64,000 nucleotides of DNA from Undibacterium umbellatum (GTDB lineage Bacteria; Pseudomonadota; Gammaproteobacteria; Burkholderiales; Burkholderiaceae_D). The notes under the pieces are model-generated. The model was not told the origin of the DNA, made no database searches, and was given only the letters and a program-made list of their open reading frames with translations. Below are positions 33,105 to 43,332 of this stretch, piece by piece; position 1 is the first letter of the stretch, and every line of letters starts with the position of its first letter. Made by a program: the position numbers and the translations under genes. The DNA lies in assembly GCF_014284125.1 (NCBI RefSeq), contig NZ_JACOFX010000001.1, positions 186,001 to 250,000 on the forward strand. The letters are read 5' to 3'.

Positions 33105-33638
33105 ATGATTCATCCTATCTTGAAAATGGGCGATGCCCGGCTATTGAGAGTTGCGGAGCAAGTGACTGCGTTTGATACGCTAGAATTGCATGAGCTCATC
33201 AAGGATATGTTCGAGACCATGATTGCAGCCAATGGCGCAGGTCTGGCGGCACCGCAGATCGGTGTGAACCTGCAACTGGTGATTTTCGGTTTCAAGAATA
33301 ACCCACGCTATCCTGATGCCCCTGTCGTGCCAGAGACTGTGCTCATCAATCCGGTATTGACACCTTTATCTGAAGAGACTGATGACGCATGGGAAGGGTG
33401 TTTGTCTGTTCCTGGTATGCGCGGCCTGGTGCCACGCTGGAGTGCTCTACGTTATGAAGGCTATGATCAGTTCGGTACGCGAATCTCACGCGATGTAGAT
33501 GGCTTCCACGCCCGTGTTGTGCAACATGAATGCGATCATCTGAATGGCATCTTGTATCCAATGCGCATACGCGATCTGACGCAATTTGGTTTTACTGAAG
33601 TCTTGTTTCCTGAACTTGATCCTAACGACGATGATTGA
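33105..33638 (+). CDS. def: Peptide deformylase
   Basis: A 177-residue metalloenzyme that removes the formyl group from nascent protein N termini. All three motifs are present: [18 protein letters not shown] (metal ligand Cys99) and QHECDHLNG (ligands His141 and His145, catalytic Glu142). It stands alone here, away from its frequent partner fmt, after the galU hairpin. Such solitary def copies are often a second deformylase; whether another exists in this genome is not known. Confidence 0.95.
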   Translation: MIHPILKMGDARLLRVAEQVTAFDTLELHELIKDMFETMIAANGAGLAAPQIGVNLQLVIFGFKNNPRYPDAPVVPETVLINPVLTPLSEETDDAWEGCLSVPGMRGLVPRWSALRYEGYDQFGTRISRDVDGFHARVVQHECDHLNGILYPMRIRDLTQFGFTEVLFPELDPNDDD

Positions 33639-33655
33639 GTCATTTATTGCAGGAA

Positions 33656-33689
33656 AAAGGGGGTAAGAATTTAGATTCTTGCCCCCTTT
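33656..33689. terminator. Bidirectional terminator between def and the pseudouridine synthase gene
   Basis: A long hairpin: AAAGGGGGTAAGAAT (33656-33670) pairs with ATTCTTGCCCCCTTT (33675-33689), one G-T pair, loop TTAG. It lies between two convergent genes, with A-rich and T-rich flanks serving both directions. Confidence 0.9.
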
Positions 33690-33706
33690 ATTTTGTAAGT
33701 TGAAAA

Positions 33707-34453
33707 TTAAAACTGCTCGTCTTCGCGCAGATAACGCCATTGCCCCTCAGGCAATTTGCCCAGCTTGATCTTACCTATGCGTACACGCTTGAGGCCTATG
33801 ACTCGCAAGCCTACCATTTCACACATACGCCTGATCTGGCGCTTCTTACCTTCCCGCAGAATAAAATTCAACTGATCTTCATTTTGCCAGGTGACTTTGG
33901 CAGGCAAGAGTTTTTTTCCATCCAGTGACAGTCCATGATTCAAGCGGCGCAATTCAGCATCTGGCAAACGTCCTGGTTTGCTGTATTGCACGCGCACCAG
34001 ATATTCCTTCTCCACGACCGTGGTTTCACCTATCAGATGTTTAGCAATACGACCATCCTGGGTTAGCACCAGCAAGCCGACTGAATCAATATCGAGGCGA
34101 CCAGCAGGCACAAGGCTGCGTAACTGAGTAGGGTGGAACTGGGTGTCGACTTCATCTTCCGGCCAGCGGTTTTCTGGCTTGATCAGGGCGATTGCAGGTG
34201 TGTAACCATCTTCAGCCTGGCCACTGACGAAACCGACAGGTTTGTTGATGAGGACTGTGACGCGCTTCGATTGCTCTGCAGCAGCCTGCCTTTCCACGGT
34301 CACTTTTTGATGGGGCAATACCTTGCTGCCTAGTTCGGAGATGATATTGCCGTCAACTCTTACCCAGCCGCGCGCTATCCATTCGTCGGCCTCGCGGCGA
34401 GAGCAAAGGCCAAGTTCGGACATGCGTTTGGAGAGTCGTACAAGTTCAGTCAT
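33707..34453 (-). CDS. rRNA pseudouridine synthase, RsuA family (RluF-like)
   Basis: A 248-residue protein with an N-terminal S4 RNA-binding domain (LSKRMSELGLCSRREADEWI) and an RsuA/RluB/E/F catalytic domain. The catalytic Asp is in AGRLDIDSVGLLVLT. The C-terminal REGKKRQIRRMCE and WRYLREDEQF resemble RluF, which modifies U2604 in E. coli 23S rRNA; the exact site in this organism is inference. A short insert (about 85-110) lies before the catalytic loop. Confidence 0.87.
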   Translation of the reverse strand: MTELVRLSKRMSELGLCSRREADEWIARGWVRVDGNIISELGSKVLPHQKVTVERQAAAEQSKRVTVLINKPVGFVSGQAEDGYTPAIALIKPENRWPEDEVDTQFHPTQLRSLVPAGRLDIDSVGLLVLTQDGRIAKHLIGETTVVEKEYLVRVQYSKPGRLPDAELRRLNHGLSLDGKKLLPAKVTWQNEDQLNFILREGKKRQIRRMCEMVGLRVIGLKRVRIGKIKLGKLPEGQWRYLREDEQF

Positions 34454-34540
34454 GATGCTTTTAGAGTGGTCTTGCCTGTGGCATTGTGAGAAGCAGGCAA
34501 GGGTAGGGATTAATCGGTTAAGACATTAAAAATGCCGGGT

Positions 34541-37093
34541 TTAAATTCTTAGCGCATCCAGCAAATCAGTTTCAAACTGTATCTGGCTGCGGGCACCTTG
34601 CAGAGCCTGGCCATCAACAATGAAAACGTCTTCGACCCTTTCGCCCAGGGTCATGATCTTTGCGGTATGCAAATTGATTTTATACTTGGTCAGAATATTT
34701 GCAACAGCATATAGCAAGCCATTTCTATCATTCGCAGAGATGGACAATAAATAATACTGCCCCCGGTCATCAGGCCGTAAATCTACTGTCGGCACGATAG
34801 GGAAGGTGCGTGACATGCGTGACAAGCGCCCGGGATTTGGTGGAGATAAAGGGGTTTGACGCGTCAGAATTTCAATCAATTCGTGCTCGATCAAATTAAT
34901 GATGTCACGATAATTTTTGGCAAAAGCCGGTTCTATCACCAGGAAGGTATCGAGAGCATAACCATTTTTACTGGTATGAATTTTTGCATCGAGAATGCCG
35001 AAATTTTTGCTGTCAAAATAATTGCAGATGCGTGCAAACAAGTCTGGCTGATCTTTGACATAGACAGTAATCTGCAGGCCTTCGCCTATAGGTGACAGAC
35101 GACATTTCACTACGGGTATCTGGCTGTCTATGCGGTCATGCAGAGCGCGTGTTTGCCAGGCGATATCGGAAGCATCGTGTCGCAGGAAATAGGCAACATC
35201 AAGCTGCTGCCAGAATTTTTCATGCGCGTCAGGTGCCAGACCATACAGGCGCAAGGCTTTCAGCGCGTCTTCCTGACGATTCTTCAGCTCCCTGTCCTTG
35301 CTGGGCGTTTCGCCACCCAGTACCCGCAGGGTCATGCGGTACAAGTCTTCCAGTAACTTGCCTTTCCAGGCATTCCAGACCTTGGGGCTGGTGCCACGAA
35401 TATCTGATACAGTCAGCAAATACAGGGCGGTCAGATGGCGTTCATCCTTAACCACATTGGCAAAATTTTGCACGACGTCAGGATCCGACAAATCCTGTTT
35501 TTGTGCCACATGCGACATCGTAAGGTGTTTCTCCACCAGAAAGATGATCAGCTCGGTATTGGCTTTGCTAAGACCGTGGTCGTAGCAGAATTTTTTTGCA
35601 TCGGTCATGCCTAGCAGCGAATGATCGCCACCACGCCCCTTGGCGATATCGTGGAATAAAGCCGCGATATACAAAACCCAGGGTTGATTGAAGTTGGCCA
35701 TCAACTGGCTGCAGAAGGGATATTCATGCGCATGCTCAGGCATGGTAAAACGGCGCAAATTGCGCACTACCATGAGGATGTGCTGGTCTACCGTGTATGC
35801 ATGAAACAGATCATGTTGCATCTGGCCAATGATGCGACGGAAATTCGGCAGATAGCGGCCCAGTATGCTCATCTGATTCATGCGTCTCAAGGCATGAGTG
35901 ATGCCTTGTGGTGATTGCAGGATCTGCAGAAATAGTGAACGATTGAAGATGTCATGGCGGAATTCAGCATCAATCAATAACCGCGCATGCCACAGGGCAC
36001 GCAGGGTCCTGGCCGTCATGCCTTTAAGCTCGGTGTGCCTGGCCATGACTAGAAAAATTTCCAGTATGGTCGATGGATTTGCGTCAAAGGTATCATCTCT
36101 GGCGATATCAATGAAGCCATTCACCTCATTGAAATGCTCATCGATGGGTCTTGGTACCGAAGGCTGAGGAAACAAGACTGCTTCGATATTTTGCAATAGC
36201 ACAGTATTAAGTTGCGTAACAGCCTTGGCAGCCCAGTAATAGCGCTGCATCAGGTACTCGCTGGCGCGTCTGGATTCTGTGGTCTTGAAACCAAAGGTTT
36301 CTGCTATCGGCGTTTGTATATCGAAAATCAGGCGATCTTCACGGCGGCCTGCATGGATATGCAGTCGTATGCGTATGTCTTTGAAGGCGCGTTCGTTGCG
36401 TTTCAACTGACGTGCCTCAGCATCAGTGATCAGGCCACGCTCTGCCAGTTCGCGCCAGGAATTACCAAGATTTGCTGCCTTGGCGACCCAGAGTATGACT
36501 TGCAAGTCTCTCAGTCCGCCTGGGCTTTCCTTGCAGTTTGGCTCCAGACTGTAGGGCGTGTCTTCGTATTTGACGTGGCGCTGTTGCAGTTCCAGGAGTT
36601 TTTCCTGGAAAAATTTTTGCGGCTGCATGGCTTCCGCATACTGCTGCTGCATTTCCTTGAATAATTTGCGGCTGCCAGTGACCAGTCGTGCTTCAAGCAG
36701 GCTGGTTTGTACAGTTATGTCTGCCGCAGATTCCTGCATGCATTCATCAATGGTGCGTATGCTATGGCCTATATCCAGGCCTATGTCCCAAAAGAGTTGT
36801 ACCAGCCTTTCCAGTTTGTCGCGAAAGGCGGCGTCTGGCCTTTGCTGCAGCAAAATCAGTACATCGACATCGGAATAGGGAAACAACTCGCCACGGCCAT
36901 AGCCGCCGACGGCAACCAGCGCTGCCTCTTTCGGAAAATCAAAATAACGCCAGATCTTGCTAAGCTGCTGATCGACATTGCGACACAAGTCATGCAGCAG
37001 TTGTTCTGCCTTATGATTTTCCTTGAACGCATTAATGACGATCAGTTGCGCTGATTTCAGCTCTTCCTTGAAAGAGAGTGCCGATGTCTGCAT
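34541..37093 (-). CDS. glnD: [Protein-PII] uridylyltransferase/uridylyl-removing enzyme
   Basis: An 850-residue bifunctional nitrogen sensor that uridylylates PII when glutamine is low and removes UMP when it is high. The N-terminal nucleotidyltransferase has VGGYGRGELFPYSDVDVLI. The HD hydrolase region has ALFHDIAKGRGGDHS. Two C-terminal ACT domains bind glutamine (about 680-760 and 790-850). It follows map on the same strand with a 21-nt gap, the typical map-glnD pairing. Confidence 0.96.
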   Translation of the reverse strand: MQTSALSFKEELKSAQLIVINAFKENHKAEQLLHDLCRNVDQQLSKIWRYFDFPKEAALVAVGGYGRGELFPYSDVDVLILLQQRPDAAFRDKLERLVQLFWDIGLDIGHSIRTIDECMQESAADITVQTSLLEARLVTGSRKLFKEMQQQYAEAMQPQKFFQEKLLELQQRHVKYEDTPYSLEPNCKESPGGLRDLQVILWVAKAANLGNSWRELAERGLITDAEARQLKRNERAFKDIRIRLHIHAGRREDRLIFDIQTPIAETFGFKTTESRRASEYLMQRYYWAAKAVTQLNTVLLQNIEAVLFPQPSVPRPIDEHFNEVNGFIDIARDDTFDANPSTILEIFLVMARHTELKGMTARTLRALWHARLLIDAEFRHDIFNRSLFLQILQSPQGITHALRRMNQMSILGRYLPNFRRIIGQMQHDLFHAYTVDQHILMVVRNLRRFTMPEHAHEYPFCSQLMANFNQPWVLYIAALFHDIAKGRGGDHSLLGMTDAKKFCYDHGLSKANTELIIFLVEKHLTMSHVAQKQDLSDPDVVQNFANVVKDERHLTALYLLTVSDIRGTSPKVWNAWKGKLLEDLYRMTLRVLGGETPSKDRELKNRQEDALKALRLYGLAPDAHEKFWQQLDVAYFLRHDASDIAWQTRALHDRIDSQIPVVKCRLSPIGEGLQITVYVKDQPDLFARICNYFDSKNFGILDAKIHTSKNGYALDTFLVIEPAFAKNYRDIINLIEHELIEILTRQTPLSPPNPGRLSRMSRTFPIVPTVDLRPDDRGQYYLLSISANDRNGLLYAVANILTKYKINLHTAKIMTLGERVEDVFIVDGQALQGARSQIQFETDLLDALRI

Positions 37094-37114
37094 GTGGCCA
37101 GGCCTTAATCGAAT

Positions 37115-37924
37115 TTAAGCGAGTTTGATGAAGTCTGGGATGGGTGGGTAGCCTGCCGACAAGGTCAGCACTTCATAACCGGTTTCAGTAACCAGAACTG
37201 TATGCTCCCACTGGGCTGACAGACTGCGATCCTTGGTCTTGATGGTCCAGCCATCCGGCATTTCCTTGATATCACGGCGACCAGCGTTGACCATGGGTTC
37301 TACCGTAAAAATCATGCCCGGTAACAGTTTTTCCATAGTGCCCGGCTTGCCGTAATGCATGACTTGTGGCGCTTCGTGGAAAATCTTGCCTATGCCATGA
37401 CCACAAAATTCGCGGACTATGCTGTAGCCAGCTCTTTCAGCATGTTGTTGTATGACATGGCCGATATCACCCAGATGGGCGCCTGGTTTGATTTTATCTA
37501 TGCCCAGCCACATGCATTCATAAGTGATGGCATTCAGTCGCTTGGACAAGATGGATGGCTCGCCCAGCAAAAACATGCGGCTAGTGTCGCCGTGGTAACC
37601 ATTTTTGATGACAGTAATATCCAGATTAACCGAGTCGCCATCTTTTAAGACCTTGTCGCCAGGTATTCCATGGCAAATAACATCGTTGACCGATGTGCAA
37701 ATGGCTTTTGGGTAAGGGGTATAGCCTGGCGGGCAGTAGTTCAGGGGGGCAGGAATGGTACCTTGCACATTTGTCATAAATTCATGGCACAAGCGGTCAA
37801 TCTCACCAGTCGTTACACCAATCTTGACAAAAGGCGTGATGTAATCAAGGACTTCCGAAGCCAGTTTGCCAGCGATGCGCATGCCGGCGATATCTTCCGG
37901 CGTCTTTATAGTGATAGCTTCCAT
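37115..37924 (-). CDS. map: Methionine aminopeptidase, type I
   Basis: A 269-residue metallopeptidase that removes N-terminal Met from nascent proteins. The pita-bread fold ligands are present: VNLDITVIKNGYHGD (two Asp), GHGIGKIFHEAP (His), FTVEPMV (Glu) and the late WEHTVLVTE (Glu). It is divergent from rpsB across a 391-bp gap, the conserved arrangement. Confidence 0.97.
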   Translation of the reverse strand: MEAITIKTPEDIAGMRIAGKLASEVLDYITPFVKIGVTTGEIDRLCHEFMTNVQGTIPAPLNYCPPGYTPYPKAICTSVNDVICHGIPGDKVLKDGDSVNLDITVIKNGYHGDTSRMFLLGEPSILSKRLNAITYECMWLGIDKIKPGAHLGDIGHVIQQHAERAGYSIVREFCGHGIGKIFHEAPQVMHYGKPGTMEKLLPGMIFTVEPMVNAGRRDIKEMPDGWTIKTKDRSLSAQWEHTVLVTETGYEVLTLSAGYPPIPDFIKLA

Positions 37925-38128
37925 ACGTTTTCTTGTCGTTTGCCAAGACTTGCGTATTGCGTAGCGAGTAGATGACTTTCACCTGACATTTTGCCAGGCG
38001 TCGCCAGGTTCGCTTGCCAATTACGGTCTTGGGCTGTGTAAAATTGCGAAAGTGTTGCAGAACCGGAATTATAGTCCATGAAAGGCAGCGCCGTATTGCT
38101 CCCAGCATTATGCTCATCAACGAATCAC

Positions 38129-38158
38129 TTGAGGAAAGTACTATTTTCATAGTAGAAT
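38129..38158 (+). promoter_or_regulatory. Candidate rpsB promoter
   Basis: TTGAGG at 38129-38134, an 18-nt spacer and TAGAAT at 38153-38158. This predicts a start near 38165 and a leader of about 150 nt. The spacer contains the palindrome at 38139-38154. Confidence 0.45.
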
Positions 38159-38218
38159 AGATGGTTAGCTTGTAGATGTATAGAAATGCGGTACTTGCTA
38201 ATTTATATTTTATCAATC

Positions 38219-38310
38219 GAATCCGGTCGAAAAGGGTGTCTTGCAGCGCTTAATCCATTAAGCATTAGGCTGTTCAGATCACTGGCTGGATTCAAGACCT
38301 AACCCTGGAG
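38219..38310 (+). promoter_or_regulatory. Putative structured leader of rpsB
   Basis: AGGGT (38233-38237) can pair with ACCCT (38302-38306), and GTCTTG (38238-38243) with CAAGAC (38293-38298). The pairing ends at the Shine-Dalgarno GGAG (38307-38310). Inside is a small hairpin CTTAA-TCCA-TTAAG (38249-38262). Ribosomal protein S2 represses its own operon in E. coli through the rpsB leader; that this leader works the same way is inference. Confidence 0.4.
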
Positions 38311-38315
38311 TTATT

Positions 38316-39062
38316 ATGTCTGTAACAATGCGTGAAATGCTGGAAGCCGGTGTGCACTTTGGTCACCAAACTCGTTTTTGGAATCCAAAAATGGCACCGT
38401 ATATCTTCGGCCATCGCAACAAGATTCATATCGTCAACCTGGAAAAAACCCTGGCAATGTACCAGGACGCGATGAAGTACATCCGTCAATTGTCTTCCAA
38501 TCGCGGCACAGTGTTGCTGGTTGGTACTAAGCGTCAATCCCGTGACATCATCGCAGCAGAAGCACAGCGTGCTGGCATGCCTTTCGTTGATCAACGTTGG
38601 TTGGGCGGTATGTTGACTAACTTTAAAACAGTTAAAACATCCATCAAGCGTCTGAAAGACATGGAAGCGTCCATCGAAGACGGTTCTGTTGAAAAGCTGT
38701 CCAAAAAAGAAGCCCTGATGTTCCAGCGCGAAATGATCAAGCTGCAAAAGTCCATCGGCGGTATCAAGGATATGGGCGGCATTCCTGACGCAATTTTCGT
38801 AGTCGACGTTGGCTACCATAAAGGTGCGATCACTGAAGCAGCGAAACTGGGTATCCCGGTTATCGGCGTGGTTGATACTAACCACTCCCCAGAAGGTGTT
38901 GCATACATCATCCCTGGTAATGATGACTCCTCCAAAGCAATCGCTTTGTACGCTCGCGGTGTTGCCGATTCCATCCTGGAAGGCCGTGCAAACGCAGTGA
39001 ACGAAGTTTTGGAAGCTGTTAAGCCAGGTTCTGATGAGTTTGTAGAAGTAGAACAAGCTTAA
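38316..39062 (+). CDS. rpsB: 30S ribosomal protein S2
   Basis: A 248-residue S2 protein, full length. Family motifs: [57 protein letters not shown] and [23 protein letters not shown] 5 nt upstream fixes the start. First gene of the rpsB-tsf-pyrH-frr cluster. Confidence 0.98.
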   Translation: MSVTMREMLEAGVHFGHQTRFWNPKMAPYIFGHRNKIHIVNLEKTLAMYQDAMKYIRQLSSNRGTVLLVGTKRQSRDIIAAEAQRAGMPFVDQRWLGGMLTNFKTVKTSIKRLKDMEASIEDGSVEKLSKKEALMFQREMIKLQKSIGGIKDMGGIPDAIFVVDVGYHKGAITEAAKLGIPVIGVVDTNHSPEGVAYIIPGNDDSSKAIALYARGVADSILEGRANAVNEVLEAVKPGSDEFVEVEQA

Positions 39063-39081
39063 TTGCCTGTTCTGGCACATG

Positions 39082-39146
39082 GTTTCAAGCTGCCTGTGGC
39101 AGCTTGAAACAAAAAAATGGGGCAACAGTCGTTCGCCCTTTTTTTT
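39082..39146 (+). terminator. Two tandem hairpins between rpsB and tsf
   Basis: First a perfect 12-bp stem, GTTTCAAGCTGC (39082-39093) with GCAGCTTGAAAC (39099-39110), followed by A residues, not T. Then a shorter stem GGGCAAC...GTTcGCCC (39120-39138) followed by eight T residues (39139-39146). The second can act as an attenuator or terminator; the first may be an mRNA-stability or processing hairpin. Confidence 0.65.
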
Positions 39147-39200
39147 AAACAAAATTTGATATCGGTGTTTTTTTAAACACCCTTGAACTAGGAGAATGAC

Positions 39201-40082
39201 ATGGCAGCGATTACAGCAGCTTTGGTAGGTGCACTGCGCGCAAAAACAGATGCGCCAATGATGGAATGCAAAAAAGCGCTGACAGAAGCAGAAGGCGATA
39301 TGGACCGTGCGGAAGAAATTCTGCGTGTAAAACTGGGTAGCAAAGCTTCCAAAGCATCTTCCCGTATTACTGCAGAAGGCGTTGTCGCATCTCACATAGC
39401 TGGTAATGTTGGCTCCCTGATCGAAGTTAACTGCGAAACAGACTTCGTGACCAAGAATGATGATTTCCTGGCGCTGGCAAATACTTGTGCAAAACTGATC
39501 GCTGAGCACAACCCTGCTGACATCGCAGCTTTGGGTGCATTGCCTCTGGATGGCAAAACAGTTGAAGAAGTGCGCGCAGCACTGGTTGGTAAAATCGGCG
39601 AAAACATGTCTTTCCGTCGTTTTGTCCGCTTTGATACAACTGCCAAACTGGTTTCTTACCTGCACGGCACACGGATAGGCGTGGTTGTTGAATTCGATGG
39701 CGCGGATGAGCAAGTTGGTAAAGACGTAGCGATGCATATTGCTGCGATGAAGCCAGTATCTTTGTCTTCTGACCAAGTGCCTGCTGATCTGATCGAAAAA
39801 GAGCGCTCTGTAGCAGCTCTGAAAGCAGCAGAATCTGGCAAGCCAGCAGAGATCGTTGAAAAAATGGTTGAAGGTTCCGTACAGAAATTCCTGAAGGAAG
39901 TTTCTTTGCTGAATCAAACATTTGTCAAGAATGACAAGCAAACAGTTGAGCAGATGTTGAAATCTGTTAATACAACTGTCAAAGCATTCACCATGTTCGT
40001 TGTTGGTGAAGGCATTGAGAAGAAGCAAGATGACTTCGCAGCGGAAGTGGCAGCGCAAGTGGCTGCAGCAAAACAAGCGTAA
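39201..40082 (+). CDS. tsf: Translation elongation factor Ts
   Basis: A 293-residue nucleotide-exchange factor for EF-Tu. N-terminal UBA-like domain ([20 protein letters not shown]), the core [10 protein letters not shown] motif (the EF-Tu P-loop contact), and two core subdomains. AGGAG precedes the ATG. Follows rpsB after a 138-nt gap with hairpins; a strong terminator follows. Confidence 0.98.
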   Translation: MAAITAALVGALRAKTDAPMMECKKALTEAEGDMDRAEEILRVKLGSKASKASSRITAEGVVASHIAGNVGSLIEVNCETDFVTKNDDFLALANTCAKLIAEHNPADIAALGALPLDGKTVEEVRAALVGKIGENMSFRRFVRFDTTAKLVSYLHGTRIGVVVEFDGADEQVGKDVAMHIAAMKPVSLSSDQVPADLIEKERSVAALKAAESGKPAEIVEKMVEGSVQKFLKEVSLLNQTFVKNDKQTVEQMLKSVNTTVKAFTMFVVGEGIEKKQDDFAAEVAAQVAAAKQA

Positions 40083-40092
40083 TTGGCGAAAT

Positions 40093-40122
40093 AAAAAAAC
40101 GGGCCGAAAGGCCCGTTTTTTT
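40093..40122 (+). terminator. Rho-independent terminator after tsf
   Basis: Stem ACGGGCC (40099-40105) and GGCCCGT (40110-40116), extended by an A-run/T-run, with a GAAA tetraloop and seven T residues. It separates rpsB-tsf from the pyrH unit; the remaining 200 bp to pyrH probably hold its promoter, which I could not assign. Confidence 0.92.
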
Positions 40123-40328
40123 AAACCCAGCGATTGTAAGTATTTGTGTCTGAGCATCAAATTTGCGTATTCAGGTGTAAATATGAACGCACGGTGCTCC
40201 ATTTGCTTTGTGTATTGGCTGACTGGGCTAGTTTACAAATCAAATGGTTATTGAAGAGTCTTATCCAGGCTGTTTCATCCAGTACGCATTTCTTTTAAAC
40301 TATTTAAACTACCAGAAGGAGTCCTATC

Positions 40329-41045
40329 ATGACAAAACCTGCTTACAAGCGTGTGCTCTTGAAGCTCTCTGGCGAAGCCCTGATGGGCGATGATCCGTTT
40401 GGCATTAACCGTGCGACTATTGAGCGCATGGTGGCCGATGTGGCTGAAGTATCGAGGATGGGTGTCGAGTTAGCCATCGTCATTGGCGGCGGTAATATTT
40501 TCCGTGGCGTCGCACCTGGTGCGCAGGGTATGGACAGAGCTACTGCTGACTACATGGGGATGCTGGCCACCGTCATGAATGCCCTGGCATTGTCAGATGC
40601 AATGCGTCAGGTCGGCTTGACTTCGCGCGTCATGTCAGCGATCGCGATTGATCAGGTTGTTGAGCCTTATGTGCGCCCAAAAGCCTTGCAATACCTTGAA
40701 GAGGGCAAGGTCATTGTTTTTGCTGCAGGAACTGGCAATCCCTTCTTTACTACCGACACTGCAGCAGCTTTGCGCGGTTCGGAAATCGGCGCTGAAATCG
40801 TCCTGAAAGCGACCAAGGTCGACGGTGTCTATACCGCTGATCCTAAAAAGGATGCCACGGCCACTCGCTATACGACGATTTCATTTGATGAAGCCATTGC
40901 ACGTCACCTGCAAGTCATGGATGCAACTGCCTTTGCGCTTTGTCGTGATCAGAAGCTGCCTATCAAGGTATTTTCCATCATCAAACCGGGGGCATTGAAG
41001 AATGTCATTCTGGGGGCAGACGAAGGCACCTTAGTGCACGTATAA
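40329..41045 (+). CDS. pyrH: Uridylate kinase
   Basis: A 238-residue hexameric UMP kinase of the amino-acid-kinase fold, making UDP from UMP. Motifs: [39 protein letters not shown] and the [14 protein letters not shown] metal/ATP loop. Start preceded by AAGGAG. It is the first gene of the pyrH-frr-uppS-cdsA-dxr series. Confidence 0.97.
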   Translation: MTKPAYKRVLLKLSGEALMGDDPFGINRATIERMVADVAEVSRMGVELAIVIGGGNIFRGVAPGAQGMDRATADYMGMLATVMNALALSDAMRQVGLTSRVMSAIAIDQVVEPYVRPKALQYLEEGKVIVFAAGTGNPFFTTDTAAALRGSEIGAEIVLKATKVDGVYTADPKKDATATRYTTISFDEAIARHLQVMDATAFALCRDQKLPIKVFSIIKPGALKNVILGADEGTLVHV

Positions 41046-41130
41046 TCCTGCACTTCGGATTGTTTCATATTAATTCGGCAAGGAGCGCGGCAAGATCCGT
41101 CGCTCGTGCCCAGATGTACAGGAGAGCGCT

Positions 41131-41691
41131 ATGAGCGTAGCAGAGATTAAGAAAAGTTCTGACCAGCGTATGCAAAAGTCTATTGAGACTTTGAAGGCTG
41201 ATTTGTCTAAAGTACGTACCGGTCGTGCCCATACCGGCATTCTGGATCATGTCCAGGTTGATTACTACGGAACACCTACCCACATTACCCAAGTTGCCAA
41301 CGTTACTTTGATCGATGCTCGCACGATTGGTGTGCAGCCTTGGGAAAAGAAAATGCTGGGCGCGATTGAAAAAGCAATCCGCGATGCTGATCTGGGTTTG
41401 AATCCTTCATCCCAGGGTGAGCTGATCCGTGTGCCAACTCCGCCATTGACTGAAGAGCGTCGTAAGGAAATGGTCAAGCTGGTCAAGACTGAAGGCGAGA
41501 GCGCCAAGATCGCAATACGCAATATTCGTCGTGATTCCAATGAATCCTTGAAGAAGTTGCTCAAAGAAAAAGAATGCTCGGAAGATGATGAGCGTCGTGC
41601 GCAAGATGACATCCAGAAACTGACAGACAAGTTTGTTGCAGAAGTGGACAAGTTGCTGGCAGACAAAGAAAAAGAAGTGTTGACAGTTTAA
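41131..41691 (+). CDS. frr: Ribosome recycling factor
   Basis: A 186-residue protein of standard length that splits post-termination ribosomes with EF-G. The family signatures are [44 protein letters not shown] and [13 protein letters not shown] lies 9 nt upstream of the ATG. Follows pyrH as usual. Confidence 0.98.
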   Translation: MSVAEIKKSSDQRMQKSIETLKADLSKVRTGRAHTGILDHVQVDYYGTPTHITQVANVTLIDARTIGVQPWEKKMLGAIEKAIRDADLGLNPSSQGELIRVPTPPLTEERRKEMVKLVKTEGESAKIAIRNIRRDSNESLKKLLKEKECSEDDERRAQDDIQKLTDKFVAEVDKLLADKEKEVLTV

Positions 41692-41726
41692 GTCGTCGCC
41701 CGCGTATCAACACATTCTGGATTTAC

Positions 41727-42506
41727 ATGACCCATACAAGTTCTACCAAGGAAATTCCGGCAGTTGGCGCAATTCCTAAACATATCGCAATTATTATGGA
41801 CGGCAACGGGCGCTGGGCAACCAAGCGCTTTTTGCCGCGTGTCGCTGGTCATGTCAAGGGCGTGGAGGCTGTCAGAGGTATGGTCGAAGCCTGTGCCAAG
41901 CGCGGCGTTTCATACCTGACCTTGTTTGCCTTCAGCTCGGAAAACTGGCGCCGGCCCGCTGAAGAAGTGTCACTATTGATGCGCTTGTTTGTCACCGCTC
42001 TTGAAAAAGAAGTGGCCAAGATGCACGCCAATAATATACGTTTGAAAGTGGTTGGCGACCTCACTCGCTTTGATGCGCACTTGCAGAAAATGATTATTGC
42101 TGCTGAGGAAAAAACAGCAAATAATCAAGGGCTTACTGTGACTATTTGCGCCAATTATGGCGGACGCTGGGACATTATTCAAGCCATGAACCGCTTGCAA
42201 AAAGATCGTCTTATTGCGGGCCAAGCAGAGCAGGAAGTGACGGAAGAGCAGCTTGCTGCTTATCTGTCCATGGCATATGCGCCGGAGCCTGATTTGTTTA
42301 TCCGTACTGGTGGGGAAACACGTATTTCCAACTTCCTGCTATGGCAACTTGCGTACAGTGAATTCTATTTTACTGATACCTTTTGGCCAGATTTCGATGC
42401 TGAGGCACTGGATATATCCATACAATCTTACCAAAACCGCGAGCGTCGTTTTGGCAGGACCAGTGCGCAAGTGACCGAACAAACTTCCACACAAGAAAGC
42501 AAGTAA
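41727..42506 (+). CDS. uppS: Undecaprenyl diphosphate synthase (cis-prenyltransferase)
   Basis: A 259-residue enzyme that builds the C55 lipid carrier precursor for peptidoglycan and O-antigen synthesis. Catalytic Asp25 lies in [12 protein letters not shown], followed by [21 protein letters not shown] and the C-terminal [16 protein letters not shown] motif. Its stop overlaps the cdsA ATG by one base (TAATG). Confidence 0.97.
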   Translation: MTHTSSTKEIPAVGAIPKHIAIIMDGNGRWATKRFLPRVAGHVKGVEAVRGMVEACAKRGVSYLTLFAFSSENWRRPAEEVSLLMRLFVTALEKEVAKMHANNIRLKVVGDLTRFDAHLQKMIIAAEEKTANNQGLTVTICANYGGRWDIIQAMNRLQKDRLIAGQAEQEVTEEQLAAYLSMAYAPEPDLFIRTGGETRISNFLLWQLAYSEFYFTDTFWPDFDAEALDISIQSYQNRERRFGRTSAQVTEQTSTQESK

Positions 42507-43327
42507 TGCTGAAAACCCGTGTACTGACTGCCCTGGTTCTATTGGCGATCTTGCTGCCAGTCCTGTATTCGGCAAATTTTTATGCCTTTTCTGCGCTGGC
42601 CCTGGCATTTTTTGCTGCCGCAATGTGGGAGTGCCAGCGCCTGTTCAAAAAACCTGCTCCCATTGTCATGGCGGTACTTTGGACGGGCTTGCTGGCATAT
42701 TGTTTGTTTCATTTAAAGGATTTTTCCTATCTGCTGCTGTTCGCGCTGAGCACTGCCTTCTGGGCACTCAGACTGGTCCCGACTTTAGCCCGGGGATTGC
42801 CAGAAGCGCATAATTTTTCCAGTGGCATATTGAGCGCCTTGTATGGCATCAGCATTTTTGCCTGCTTTGTAGCAATTGCTGTTTTCTTTCAGCAGCAATC
42901 ACCCATGTATCTGTTTTCTGTCATGGCTATTGTCTGGATTGCTGACATTGCGGCCTATTTCTCCGGCAAAGCCTTTGGCAAGCGCAAGCTTGCGCCTAGC
43001 ATATCTCCGGGAAAATCCTGGGAGGGGGCAATTGGTGGCTGGATTTGTGTCTTAATTCTGGCTGGAGCGACCAGTTTTGTCCCTGCTTTGCAAAACACTT
43101 TTACAGCACAATTGCTCGCCAGAAAAGGCTGGCTGATCTTTGTTGTGATCATGACTTTGATCACGGCTGCCAGTGTAATAGGGGACTTGTTTGAATCGTC
43201 CCTGAAGCGTCGTGTTGGAATGAAAGATAGCAGCAATCTCTTGCCAGGACATGGCGGCGTGCTGGACAGAATCGATGCATTGATTCCCGTTCTTCCTCTT
43301 GCTGCATTAGTAGACTTGTGGCGATAA
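42506..43327 (+). CDS. cdsA: Phosphatidate cytidylyltransferase
   Basis: A 273-residue polytopic inner-membrane enzyme (about eight membrane segments) that makes CDP-diacylglycerol from CTP and phosphatidate. The family signature, S-x-x-K-R-x4-K-D with [21 protein letters not shown], is intact near the C terminus, as is the [18 protein letters not shown] motif. Coupled to uppS through TAATG. Confidence 0.96.
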   Translation: MLKTRVLTALVLLAILLPVLYSANFYAFSALALAFFAAAMWECQRLFKKPAPIVMAVLWTGLLAYCLFHLKDFSYLLLFALSTAFWALRLVPTLARGLPEAHNFSSGILSALYGISIFACFVAIAVFFQQQSPMYLFSVMAIVWIADIAAYFSGKAFGKRKLAPSISPGKSWEGAIGGWICVLILAGATSFVPALQNTFTAQLLARKGWLIFVVIMTLITAASVIGDLFESSLKRRVGMKDSSNLLPGHGGVLDRIDALIPVLPLAALVDLWR

Positions 43328-43332
43328 ATTCC

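Larger units (their letters stand above)
37925..38315. other. Divergent map/rpsB region with structured rpsB leader
   Basis: 391 bp with no supported gene. The right half holds a candidate rpsB promoter and a leader that can fold next to the rpsB ribosome binding site. A small inverted repeat, TACTAT-TTTC-ATAGTA, lies at 38139-38154 within the promoter spacer. I could not assign the map promoter. Confidence 0.55.

Noticed and set aside
38292-40202. A 636-codon open frame on the minus strand opposite rpsB and tsf
   Set aside because: It lies entirely antisense to two certain ribosomal genes with strong ribosome sites; the product is Cys/His/Phe-rich with no family resemblance. It is an artefact of codon bias in highly expressed genes.
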